Below are positions 1 through 6,827 of a DNA stretch of 64,000 nucleotides, piece by piece; position 1 is the first letter of the stretch; every line of letters begins with the position of its first letter. Made by a program: the position numbers and the translations under genes. The stretch covers positions 310,544-374,543 of the forward strand of contig DCKE01000005.1 of the NCBI GenBank assembly GCA_002320285.1, in the 5' to 3' direction. Source of the DNA: Flavobacteriaceae bacterium UBA1682. GTDB lineage: Bacteria > Bacteroidota > Bacteroidia > Flavobacteriales > Flavobacteriaceae. The notes under the pieces were generated by a model. It saw nothing but the letters and a program-made list of their open reading frames with translations. It ran no database searches and was not told the origin of the DNA.

Positions 1-1011
1 CAGGGCTTTGCAGTTATTTCTGCAACTACACTTGAAAAACCTGTTTTGGCTTATGCCGAACAAGGCCAATTTAACGTGGAAGATATCGAACAACATGCAG
101 GTGTTCATGACTGGGCGACAATGAAATTTGTCCATATTAACTATCTACTAAATATGACAGTAGAAGTAGATCATGATATAACACTACAATGGCTGGCACT
201 CCAACCTGAACTCGACAAGACAGCAACCTCAAGCACACAAAACTATACTGCTACCTATTTTACCTACGGACCTTTATTGCAAACTACATGGGGGCAAAGT
301 ATACCTTCTAATTATATTGGCTACAATAATTTTGTTCGCTACAACAATTGTAATAATGGAACAGCACCAGTAGGCTGTGTTGCAACAGCTATGGGACAAA
401 TTTTAAAATACCACAACAGACCAAGTTATACGATTTCTATGCCTAACTTAATCGATATAAACAACCATACTACTCAAGGAGCTCACTATATCGCTTCACT
501 TCTTCAATACATTGGATCGTCTGTAAATATGCAATATTCTTGTTCAAATTCCAGCGCCTACTCTAAAGATGCCCGAAAAGCTTTTGATCATACTTTCAAA
601 TATACAGTATCCGGATTAGATGACCTTGACAACAACCGAATTAAAAACGACATCTATAATTACAGACCTGTTTACCTTGAAGGTTGCGCTGATCGTCAAA
701 TTAAATCCAAACCTACAAAGTTAGGGATTTTTAAATGGACAATAGGTAATGCATCCTATGAACACAATTACTGTCATGCGTGGATAACCGATGGAGTTGA
801 GGGAGTACACCTAAGAGTCAAACACTTTTTTGTCTGGACAGATCTAAACCCTTTACAATATATCCATATGAATTGGGGTTGGCGCGGCAGATACAATGGC
901 TGGTACGATTATCAAATCTGGAACAATACAAAATACATTGGAGATGGTCCTGCACATAACTACCAATACAAACAACGTATGCTGACAGATATAAAACCAC
1001 GTTACCAATGA
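1..1011 (+). CDS. C10 family cysteine peptidase (streptopain-like), 5' end missing
   Basis: The reading frame is open from base 1, so the gene starts outside the window. The first residues (GFAVISA, then PVLAYAEQGQF) match the end of the Spi-type propeptide domain found in front of C10 peptidases. The catalytic cysteine lies in PVGCVATAMGQI and the catalytic histidine in CHAWITDG, the two signatures of the streptopain/interpain family. Such enzymes are exported endopeptidases. No C-terminal T9SS sorting domain is visible; the protein ends soon after the Trp-rich MNWGWRGRYNGWY segment, the usual end of the catalytic domain. The stop overlaps the start of the next gene by ATGA, which suggests translational coupling to the lipoprotein downstream. 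Family assignment is firm; substrate is unknown. Confidence 0.88.
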   Translation, partial: QGFAVISATTLEKPVLAYAEQGQFNVEDIEQHAGVHDWATMKFVHINYLLNMTVEVDHDITLQWLALQPELDKTATSSTQNYTATYFTYGPLLQTTWGQSIPSNYIGYNNFVRYNNCNNGTAPVGCVATAMGQILKYHNRPSYTISMPNLIDINNHTTQGAHYIASLLQYIGSSVNMQYSCSNSSAYSKDARKAFDHTFKYTVSGLDDLDNNRIKNDIYNYRPVYLEGCADRQIKSKPTKLGIFKWTIGNASYEHNYCHAWITDGVEGVHLRVKHFFVWTDLNPLQYIHMNWGWRGRYNGWYDYQIWNNTKYIGDGPAHNYQYKQRMLTDIKPRYQ

Positions 1012-1523
1012 AAAAGCTCTTAACTCCTCTCTCTCTTTTAATACTAGCAATCAGCCTGATACGTTGTGAAGGATATATCGTATCCGATAACGATCCTTGT
1101 AAAAACAACTATATCCAGCCACTGAATCAATATATCTCAGTGATGTATCTCGATAGTTTGGGCAATAATTTATTGAATCCGGCAACGGCAAACACCCCTT
1201 TCGATCCCAGCTATTTTAGCATTTGGGCGACTGATGAAAATTTTAATATGTTGTATAACGATATAGGACAACCGCTCAAAGACTTGCTTTATAAAGTTAG
1301 TTATGAAGAAGGACGGGATTCTCTAAAACAACTCTGGACTATTCGCTTTTTTTTGCTTCATAAATACCGAGAGTTACCCAATCATCAAGCACAGAGTTTT
1401 TACTTGTTTCAAATCAACAAACAGCAAGTTGATACGATAATTGCCTATTATGACATACGCTGTAAAAGTTTTGAGCTAAAAACAACCCATTACAAAGGTC
1501 ATGCCCTTAAAACCTATTTCTAA
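1008..1523 (+). CDS. small lipoprotein, candidate protease inhibitor
   Basis: A 171-residue protein with a short lipoprotein signal peptide (lipobox LIRC, Cys at residue 20). No known domain is recognised. Its start overlaps the stop of the C10 peptidase by four bases, so the two are probably co-translated. It is clearly paralogous to the next gene: both share DSLGNNLL, FDP.(Y/F)F and WATDEN.NMLYN. In Bacteroides fragilis and Streptococcus, C10 peptidases are encoded next to specific inhibitors (Bfi, Spi), often lipoproteins in the former. By position an inhibitor role is plausible, but there is no recognised sequence match. Confidence 0.75.
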   Translation: MKKLLTPLSLLILAISLIRCEGYIVSDNDPCKNNYIQPLNQYISVMYLDSLGNNLLNPATANTPFDPSYFSIWATDENFNMLYNDIGQPLKDLLYKVSYEEGRDSLKQLWTIRFFLLHKYRELPNHQAQSFYLFQINKQQVDTIIAYYDIRCKSFELKTTHYKGHALKTYF

Positions 1524-1529
1524 AAACTA

Positions 1530-1564
1530 AATCTTGGCACAATTACATGGATTGTGCCAAGATT
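1530..1564. terminator. long perfect hairpin between two lipoprotein paralogs
   Basis: A 14-bp perfect stem (AATCTTGGCACAAT, 7-base loop, ATTGTGCCAAGATT) begins six bases after the stop of the upstream gene. No T-run follows, so it may be a processing or stability hairpin rather than a classical intrinsic terminator. Confidence 0.5.
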
Positions 1565-1648
1565 ATCCATAATTACAATATGCCACTAAACTAATAAACA
1601 CCATCATAAATGATACCGAAAACAACTCCTACAAAAATCCCATTACTG

Positions 1649-2167
1649 ATGAAAAATATTTTTACTTATATATCCCTCTTACTTCTAGCATTAGTTCTCA
1701 TACATTGCGAAGGCACTATCATACCCTATAGCGACCCTTGTCAAGGAAAACGCACAACTATACCCAATAGCGACATAGCCATTATATACGTGGACAGCCT
1801 AGGTAACAATCTATTACATAGCGACACTCCCAACTCCCCTTTTGATCCTAACTTTTTTAGTCTTTGGGCAACAGATGAGAATTGGAATATGCTTTACAAT
1901 TCCAAAGGCTTACCCATCAAAGATTTTCCCAACGGTGTAGCTTATCAAGAAAATCGGGATTCCTTAAATAAGATATGGGGCATCACACTTTTTTTATCGC
2001 ATAAGTATCGGAAATTACCCCATGACAAAGTGCAGAGTTTTTTCTTGTTTCGCATTAATGAATATCAAGTTGATACTATTATCGCCTATTACAACATTCA
2101 CTGTAAAAACTTTCAAATGGAACAACTGTACTATAAAGGACATACGCTTACTCAAAAGCTTCTCTAA
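1649..2167 (+). CDS. small lipoprotein, paralog of the preceding gene
   Basis: About 172 residues from the ATG at 1649. The frame is open from 1610, but the extra 13 residues precede a perfectly good signal peptide (MKNIFTYIS...LIHC, Cys about residue 20), so 1649 is preferred. It shares with its neighbour the core motifs DSLGNNLL, SPFDP.FF, WATDENWNMLYN, the NRDSL segment, KYRKLP and a VDTIIAYY segment near the end. The two genes therefore arose by tandem duplication. No known fold is recognised. Location next to a C10 peptidase suggests an inhibitor or accessory lipoprotein; this is inferred only from context. Confidence 0.75.
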   Translation: MKNIFTYISLLLLALVLIHCEGTIIPYSDPCQGKRTTIPNSDIAIIYVDSLGNNLLHSDTPNSPFDPNFFSLWATDENWNMLYNSKGLPIKDFPNGVAYQENRDSLNKIWGITLFLSHKYRKLPHDKVQSFFLFRINEYQVDTIIAYYNIHCKNFQMEQLYYKGHTLTQKLL

Positions 2168-2383
2168 AAATCAACACCTTACTACAAACCAGCTCATTGT
2201 ACCGACATACGATACTCAAAACATCTGTGTAAAGCAACATCAGAACTTATCGACGACCACTACCAAAGACAAAAAACGGTATTGATGAAAAATATTTTAT
2301 ACTCTTTCACCGATCGTCGATATGTATAAACCGTTTTCAAATAAAAAAAACACAAAAAGAAGGGACTATTTCATCACTTAATG

Positions 2384-2391
2384 TAATTTTG
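2384..2391 (+). promoter_or_regulatory. Bacteroidetes -7 promoter motif (TAATTTTG)
   Basis: TAATTTTG fits the TAnnTTTG consensus and lies 13 bases before the ATG at 2405. No clear TTG -33 element is seen, so support is partial. Confidence 0.4.
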
Positions 2392-2404
2392 CAATTCAAA
2401 ACCT

Positions 2405-2818
2405 ATGATGATGTTATACAGTCCTGTTTTTAGTCAATTTTACGAACAAGTGAAGTCCAGTATTAACGATGGTACTTTCGCCAAACTAACTTTGGCAAAA
2501 ACCATGGGCGATACCGATCTTAAAAATATTTATGTACGCCTGAATATTCTGGAAACTGGCGGATACAACTTTGCTCTTACATCTCGATACAAAACAGAGG
2601 AAATAGAAAGTTTTCACACAGTTGACGAAACTTTTATGCTATTGAGCTCTTATATTAAAAACCCATTTACAACGGCTTTGCTGTTTACTACAGCAATGGA
2701 TTTGACTTTTAAAGTCAATAAGAAAAATGTAGGGAGTCTTATCGAACAAGTACCTACTTTTAAAAATGCCTCTCCCGTAATGTTAGAAATGATTGAAAAA
2801 GGAATTGTAAAACCATAA
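2405..2818 (+). CDS. hypothetical protein; resembles the N-terminal domain of a flavobacterial methyltransferase family
   Basis: A 137-residue soluble protein; three ATG codons in a row make the exact start uncertain (2405, 2408 or 2411). The pattern FYEQ...FAKLTLAK, then LKNIYVRL, SRYKTEE and LFTTAMDLTF resembles, from memory, the N-terminal domain of larger SAM-dependent methyltransferases of flavobacteria. No SAM-binding motif is present here, and the protein stops where the longer proteins would continue. It is therefore either a stand-alone version of that domain or the 5' remnant of a truncated gene. A hairpin terminator follows at 2916. The resemblance is recalled and not verified by alignment. 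Confidence 0.6.
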   Translation: MMMLYSPVFSQFYEQVKSSINDGTFAKLTLAKTMGDTDLKNIYVRLNILETGGYNFALTSRYKTEEIESFHTVDETFMLLSSYIKNPFTTALLFTTAMDLTFKVNKKNVGSLIEQVPTFKNASPVMLEMIEKGIVKP

Positions 2819-2915
2819 GCGCTTTTTTGATTTATATTATAGTGGCAAGACCTCTTTACCAAGCCCATTCTAAGTGTATTCTTTAAAATCAATCCCAAAG
2901 AAGCACTTTCAAACT

Positions 2916-2956
2916 AAACAGAAAAGCGCCCAACATTGTCGAGCGCTTTTCTGTTT
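2916..2956. terminator. strong hairpin, possible bidirectional terminator
   Basis: A 14-bp perfect stem (AAACAGAAAAGCGC paired with GCGCTTTTCTGTTT) with a 13-base loop. It sits between the plus-strand gene ending at 2818 and the minus-strand toxin island. Its inner part (GCGCCCAA...GAGCGC) resembles the hairpin inside the island's large repeats (ACGCCCAA...GAGCGT). Confidence 0.65.
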
Positions 2957-2976
2957 ACTATCAACCTCAGCTGCTG

Positions 2977-3189
2977 CCCCCGCTGCCGCACGAATCCTTT
3001 CGTGTGGCAAATCAATATTCTAATATTCAACTCTTAAACCGCAGTTAATATACAAAGAAACCTAATTGTTTTTTGACAAAGTTGGAAGACATCCTTTTAT
3101 CTAAACTACCTTAGTAAACACAAAACGCCCAATATAATTGAGCGTTTTTTATTTGACATAGACCACGCGAGAGGACTCGCGCAGTAGCG
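2977..3189. repeat. island repeat A, copy 1 (213 bp)
   Basis: Near-identical to copies at 4775 and 5607. The left end carries CGCTGCCGCACGAATCC and the right end carries, inverted, a variant of the same 17-bp motif (GGACTCGCGCAGTAGCG on the plus strand), so the unit has imperfect terminal inverted repeats. Inside is a hairpin with a T-run (AAAACGCCCAAT / ATTGAGCGTTTT) that could end transcription of each module. No ORF of note lies within. The right end of this copy stops at 3189; the other two copies continue. Confidence 0.85.
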
Positions 3190-3198
3190 ACGGTATAA

Positions 3199-3708
3199 TC
3201 AATTAATTGAAACATTTTTATATATCAATACAATTCCCAACACAAGAAGACCTAAAGCTCCTATTGCCCCTCAAAAAGACATACTCATATCCCATAAATT
3301 ATTTTCCCTGTCTTCTTTCACAAGAAAAAAGATGAAGTATATTATACTTATCGCCAAACATCCAATTCCTACTATTAGCTCCATATATCCATACTTTTCA
3401 ACATCATCATTACCGCTTTTAATTTTATTTAGAACAGCTTTATAAACCTTTATTGATTGATTACTTTCTTTACCATTATCATCTAAAGCAATAAGCTTAT
3501 CTGTTTTATCATCTGTCTTTCTAACAAGTTCTATTTTACCAGATTTATTAACAGTGTAATCGTCTTCAAGCATCCCTGTTGGGTCGGTATATCGAATTGG
3601 ATTATTAAAACCATAACGGTACGGCGTCCAGTTTGGGAACTTCTCCGCCAGCGTATCTACGCTCAAAAATATATTGGTACTCGGGTCGTAGTAACGCGTA
3701 CCATAGTT
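3199..3708 (-). pseudogene. orphan RHS tip with membrane tail, broken by stops
   Basis: Reading the minus strand from 3708, the frame gives NYGTRYYDP, then WTPYRYGFNNPIRYTDPTGM, the end of an RHS-associated core, followed by a new tip (VNKSGKIELVRKTDDK...). A hydrophobic helix follows (ELIVGIGCLAISIIYFIFF). A TGA at 3271-3273 interrupts the frame, but it stays open and encodes a second helix (GALGLLVLGIVLIY) up to a TGA at 3199. A TAG at 3709 lies just upstream of the homology. There is no start codon in a sensible place. This is a 5'-truncated, decayed copy of an RHS C-terminus, as found in orphan arrays downstream of complete rhs genes. Confidence 0.8.
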
Positions 3709-3751
3709 CTATACCGTCTATAGGGATTTTTTCCTTCGTGCGCTAGCGGGG

Positions 3752-3952
3752 GAGAGGACTCGCGCAGTAGCGTAGCCGGACATTTTTAATACTCGCGTAA
3801 CAGCGGGGGAGACTACTTGGTTGTCAAGTAAACACACGAAATCACTATTAAAAAAACAAGTATAAACGCATGTAAATCAAATATTTAATATGTTAACTTA
3901 ATGACGTGCTCGTGCGATAGCGAAGATTTTATCCTTCGTGCACTAGCGGGGG
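3752..3952. repeat. island repeat D, copy 1 (201 bp)
   Basis: Almost identical to 5799-5999. It begins with the GAGAGGACTCGCGC motif shared with the end of repeat A and ends in CTTCGTGCACTAGCGGGGG. The interior (ACTACTTGGTTGTCAAGTAAACAC...) is non-coding. Several copies of the short GC-rich motif (CTCGCGC..TAGCG) stud the unit. The rest of the gap between 3718 and 4021 holds no gene. Confidence 0.85.
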
Positions 3953-4021
3953 GTACTTGTTTCATAGATTAAAATTAAGATTATTTCTTAACTTAATGTG
4001 ATGGCTAAGTTAGCATGTCCA

Positions 4022-4177
4022 TTATCTAAGTATAAATCTAAAAAAGGTTACTAAAAAAAGTAAAACTCCAACAATCATAAACAAACTCCTTTTATCATTA
4101 GTTTGCTTCTTATTAAAATACTGTTTTATAAAAAACCCAGAAAGTATAATAGGTACTATATATTCAACAAATCCCAT
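4022..4177 (-). CDS. 51-residue two-helix membrane protein
   Basis: A short ORF starting ATG at 4177 and ending TAA at 4022, two bases after the stop of the broken gene upstream. It has two hydrophobic stretches (VEYIVPIILSGFFI and SLFMIVGVLLFLVTFF) separated by a charged KKQTNDKR loop. The close spacing suggests it belonged to the same toxin/immunity module. Small membrane proteins of this type often act as immunity proteins for polymorphic toxins, but nothing in the sequence proves that. It may also be a decayed remnant. Confidence 0.45.
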   Translation of the reverse strand: MGFVEYIVPIILSGFFIKQYFNKKQTNDKRSLFMIVGVLLFLVTFFRFILR

Positions 4178-4179
4178 AC

Positions 4180-4626
4180 TTAAAACATCTCTTTAATATT
4201 TAACTCCTTTAATCTTAACAAGATTTTATTTTCATCTTCTTCCTTAAATGAAACCAAATCTCCTTTCGTATTTATTAAAATACTCCTATTATCTATAATT
4301 AATATTAATTCATAAAACCTATTTGGATAAGATATTCGTTCTTTATATTTAAAAGCTAAATTCTTGACATTAAACTTTTCACATACAACTTTGAATAAAA
4401 ATCGCTTTTTTACAATAATTTATTCTTCATTTACAATTAAAACCTCACAAACCTTTCCAAAAAAGGGGGTAATCAAATACCATAAAAGAATAAAAGACAC
4501 CAAATAGCTAACAACTATAAAATTCAGAATATCTAAATAATCGAATACTGCAAACAATAATATAACAAAAAAGCAAAAAAATAAAAAAGATTTATTTATT
4601 ACAGCCCTATAACTTTCTATATTCAT
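4180..4626 (-). pseudogene. membrane protein (immunity-like) interrupted by an in-frame TAA
   Basis: The first 68 codons from the ATG at 4626 encode two or three hydrophobic helices (FLFFCFFVILLFAVF, FIVVSYLVSFILLWYLI). A TAA at 4420-4422 follows VLIVNEE. The same frame then stays open for 78 more codons, giving a charged soluble domain (RFLFKVVCEKFNVKNLAF, RISYPNRFYELIL, ending NIKEMF) to the TAA at 4180. No ATG restarts translation. The whole reads as a roughly 147-residue protein with N-terminal helices and a cytoplasmic domain, lost to one nonsense mutation. It directly follows the tip fragment at 4628, the position expected for its immunity gene. Confidence 0.7.
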
Positions 4627-4627
4627 T

Positions 4628-4774
4628 CTATTTGTTTTCTACCTTAATAAAGTCATTAACGGCTTTTCCAGTATCATATAATTCATAACTATTCTTAATC
4701 ACCTGATTTTGATTCTTAATGTTCTTTACATTCTCTTTAACTGCATTTATTACTCCTCCACTATTTCCCAATTG
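4628..4774 (-). pseudogene. C-terminal fragment of a toxin tip
   Basis: About 48 codons (LGNSGGVINAVKENVKNI ... VNDFIKVENK) read out of the edge of repeat A copy 2 and end at a TAA at 4628, one base before the start of the membrane gene at 4626. The frame upstream (4775-4828) is open only because it runs through the repeat; it is not a genuine N-terminus. The piece is best seen as the tail of an rhs tip whose upstream part was replaced by the repeat. Toxin type cannot be recognised. Confidence 0.6.
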
Positions 4775-5023
4775 CCCCCGCTGCCGCACGAATCCTTTCG
4801 TGTGGCAAATCAATATTCTAATATTCAACTCTTAAACCGCAGTTAATATACAAAGAAACCTAATTGTTCTTTGACAAAGTTGGAAGACATCCTTTTATCT
4901 AAACTACCTTAGTAAACACAAAACGCCCAATATAATTGAGCGTTTTTTATTTGACATAGACCACGCGAGAGGACTCGCGCGGTAGCGTAGCCGGACATTT
5001 TTAATACTCGCGTAACAGCGGGG
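4775..5023. repeat. island repeat A, copy 2 (249 bp)
   Basis: Matches copy 3 (5607-5855) along its full length and copy 1 over the first 213 bp. It contains the internal hairpin (AAAACGCCCAAT / ATTGAGCGTTTT) and the GC-rich motifs CTCGCGCGGTAGCG and CTCGCGTAACAGCGGGG at the right end. Its left edge abuts a toxin tail fragment; its right edge overlaps the 3' end of the lipoprotein gene at 5001. Confidence 0.85.
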
Positions 5024-5504
5024 AAATCGGGGGAGAGGCTTTTTCTAAACTTTCAAAGAAGTCTTTATTTTTTTCTATTTGAACTTTTTTGATAATAGCA
5101 AAAACTAATGAATCTAATTCTTGAAACTGTTTACAGGAATTATTAACAAATATTCTTTTTGCATTGTTTTTATTCTGTAAAATCATAATATATCGTGTAC
5201 CATCGTCAAAAACATCGTCAATAGAATCACATTCTAACTTAACTATTTTAATTAGTTTTTCTTGAATACTATCCATCTCTTTTTGCTCCAAAAAACTTTC
5301 ATATAATCTACCATTTTCATTCACCTTATTTATTAACAAAAACACATTCCCCTCAGTGTCTATTTTATAAGATTTTGTGTATTCATTGTAAATAACCGTT
5401 AAATCCATACGGTAATAACATTCAGTAGTTTTTTCCACTTTACAACTCATACAAAAGAAAAGTACAAAAGAAACAATAAAGTAACATTTTTTATTAATTT
5501 GCAT
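5001..5504 (-). CDS. lipoprotein, probable immunity protein of an orphan toxin module
   Basis: A 167-residue protein with a lipoprotein signal (MQINKKCYF...CMSC, Cys about residue 21). The body is predicted mixed alpha/beta, with segments such as TECYYRMDLTVIYNEY, CDSIDDVFDDGTRYIMIL and CKQFQELDSLVFAIIKK. The start overlaps the stop of the preceding toxin-tail fragment by 11 bases (GATATGCAAATTAAT), the arrangement seen in toxin/immunity pairs. The last residues (SPPISPLLREY) are encoded by the short GC-rich motif at the edge of repeat A, so the native C-terminus has probably been replaced. Immunity role is inferred from position. Confidence 0.6.
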   Translation of the reverse strand: MQINKKCYFIVSFVLFFCMSCKVEKTTECYYRMDLTVIYNEYTKSYKIDTEGNVFLLINKVNENGRLYESFLEQKEMDSIQEKLIKIVKLECDSIDDVFDDGTRYIMILQNKNNAKRIFVNNSCKQFQELDSLVFAIIKKVQIEKNKDFFESLEKASPPISPLLREY

Positions 5505-5604
5505 ATCCGTTTATTTGTTTTTTTATTTCCAACTCATTTTTCTTAATACCACTATTTTTATAATATTGCTGAAGTATTGGAAGTAATTTCTTATCCAAAA
5601 CCTT
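5494..5604 (-). pseudogene. C-terminal fragment of a second toxin tip
   Basis: Thirty-six codons (KVLDKKLLPILQQYYKNSG ... KKQINGYAN) end in TAA at 5494, inside the start of the lipoprotein gene at 5504. The frame enters from the edge of repeat A copy 3 with no start codon. Like the fragment at 4628, it is the last part of an rhs tip placed directly before an immunity-like gene, with the rest of the toxin missing. Confidence 0.55.
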
Positions 5605-5606
5605 AT

Positions 5607-5855
5607 CCCCCGCTGCCGCACGAATCCTTTCGTGTGGCAAATCAATATTCTAATATTCAACTCTTAAACCGCAGTTAATATACAAAGAAACCTAATTGTT
5701 TTTTGACAAAGTTGGAAGACATCCTTTTATCTAAACTACCTTAGTAAACACAAAACGCCCAATATAATTGAGCGTTTTTTATTTGACATAGACCACGCGA
5801 GAGGACTCGCGCGGTAGCGTAGCCGGACATTTTTAATACTCGCGTAACAGCGGGG
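5607..5855. repeat. island repeat A, copy 3 (249 bp)
   Basis: Same unit as at 4775, with the same inverted GC-rich ends and internal hairpin. Its right end runs directly into repeat D copy 2, which shares the GAGAGGACTCGCGC junction. Confidence 0.85.
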
Positions 5856-5999
5856 GAGACTACTTGGTTGTCAAGTAAACACACGAAATCACTATTAAAA
5901 AAGCAAACATAAACACATGTAAATCAAGTGTTTAATATGCTAACTTAATGACGTGCTCGCGCGATAGCGAAGATTTTATCCTTCGTGCACTAGCGGGGG
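5799..5999. repeat. island repeat D, copy 2 (201 bp)
   Basis: Differs from copy 1 at 3752 by only a handful of substitutions (for example AAGCAAACATAAACACATG against AAACAAGTATAAACGCATG). It overlaps the right end of repeat A copy 3. The sequence from 6000 to 6153 holds no recognisable gene. Confidence 0.85.
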
Positions 6000-6153
6000 A
6001 AAATTAAAGCTTTTAGAACTCAGTTTAGAGGAGTAAGAGATATAGAATTCTTCTTGTATAGATTGGTCAATATTTTTGTATAAACACAACATTTAGGATT
6101 GATCCCTTTTATCTTTAAAACAAATCTCAAAAAAGAACTGTCTATATAAATAC

Positions 6154-6185
6154 AAAAATCCCAACCAAAAGGCTGGGGTTTTTGC
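6154..6185 (-). terminator. hairpin after the rhs/immunity operon
   Basis: CCCAACC-AAAA-GGCTGGG stem flanked by A- and T-runs on both sides, so it can work in either direction. It lies 65 bases after the stop of the immunity-like gene at 6251, and probably ends the operon. Confidence 0.65.
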
Positions 6186-6250
6186 TTTTTTATGGCTTAA
6201 AGCACAAGCAAGATGCTTGCGCTAGCCTAGGGTTTTACACACTCTTTATA

Positions 6251-6814
6251 TTAGTTGAGCTTCTTGTCGTTTTTATCAGTAGCATAGTTTTCTTCAATAT
6301 TTATATTAATATAATTAACCTTTTCCTTATACCGCCTATACTTACCATCAAAGTTAGTATACAGGCTGTCGTTTAAAGCTTTGTCATCTCTGTACAATGC
6401 CATTGTACCATTAGAAGACTTTTGTAATACTTTTGCATTATTTTCAACATCAACAAGCAACTTATTGCCTACAAACAAAACTACTATAGAACTATAATTC
6501 ATATTGGTTATTTTAATATAATTATCCAAAGGAATTTCTTTGCTTTTATATTTACCTAGCATTATCAGAACCTCGCCATTCTCCCTTCTCCAAACAGTTA
6601 CACATTTATCATCTGAAAGACAGTAAAAAAACCGTATTCCATCAGACATCAATGTACTTATAATCATAAAAACAAAAACACATAATACTGTTATTGCTAA
6701 TACTTTTTTCGCCTTACCCACTGTTTTATACTTATCAGTAACACGTTTTTTCTTGAATAGAAAGGCACTTATAATTAATAAAATAATAAGCCCTAATACG
6801 ATTATTGCTAACAT
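6251..6814 (-). CDS. membrane protein, probable immunity protein for the RHS tip
   Basis: A 187-residue protein. Helix 1 spans about residues 2-20 (LAIIVLGLIILLIISAFLF) and helix 2 about residues 38-56 (KVLAITVLCVFVFMIIS), with a basic loop between them. The remaining about 130 residues form a soluble domain (VTVWRRENGEVLIMLGKY, MALYRDDKALNDSLY). No family is recognised. It starts 13 bases after the rhs stop, on the same strand, which is the standard place for the cognate immunity gene. The terminator at 6154 closes the unit. Its membrane location would suit a toxin acting at, or entering through, the inner membrane, but this is inference. Confidence 0.7.
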   Translation of the reverse strand: MLAIIVLGLIILLIISAFLFKKKRVTDKYKTVGKAKKVLAITVLCVFVFMIISTLMSDGIRFFYCLSDDKCVTVWRRENGEVLIMLGKYKSKEIPLDNYIKITNMNYSSIVVLFVGNKLLVDVENNAKVLQKSSNGTMALYRDDKALNDSLYTNFDGKYRRYKEKVNYININIEENYATDKNDKKLN

Positions 6815-6827
6815 TTCTTTATTTTAT

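Noticed and set aside
3199..4626. Stop-codon recoding in the orphan modules
   Set aside because: TGA, TAA and TAG all appear and flanking genes use ordinary stops; decay explains them better.
4628..4828. 66-codon ORF taken as a complete gene
   Set aside because: Its first 18 codons are repeat A sequence present in three copies; only the part after 4774 is likely coding history.
3752..5999. Insertion sequence in the toxin island
   Set aside because: No transposase ORF or remnant was recognised; the repeats are non-coding.
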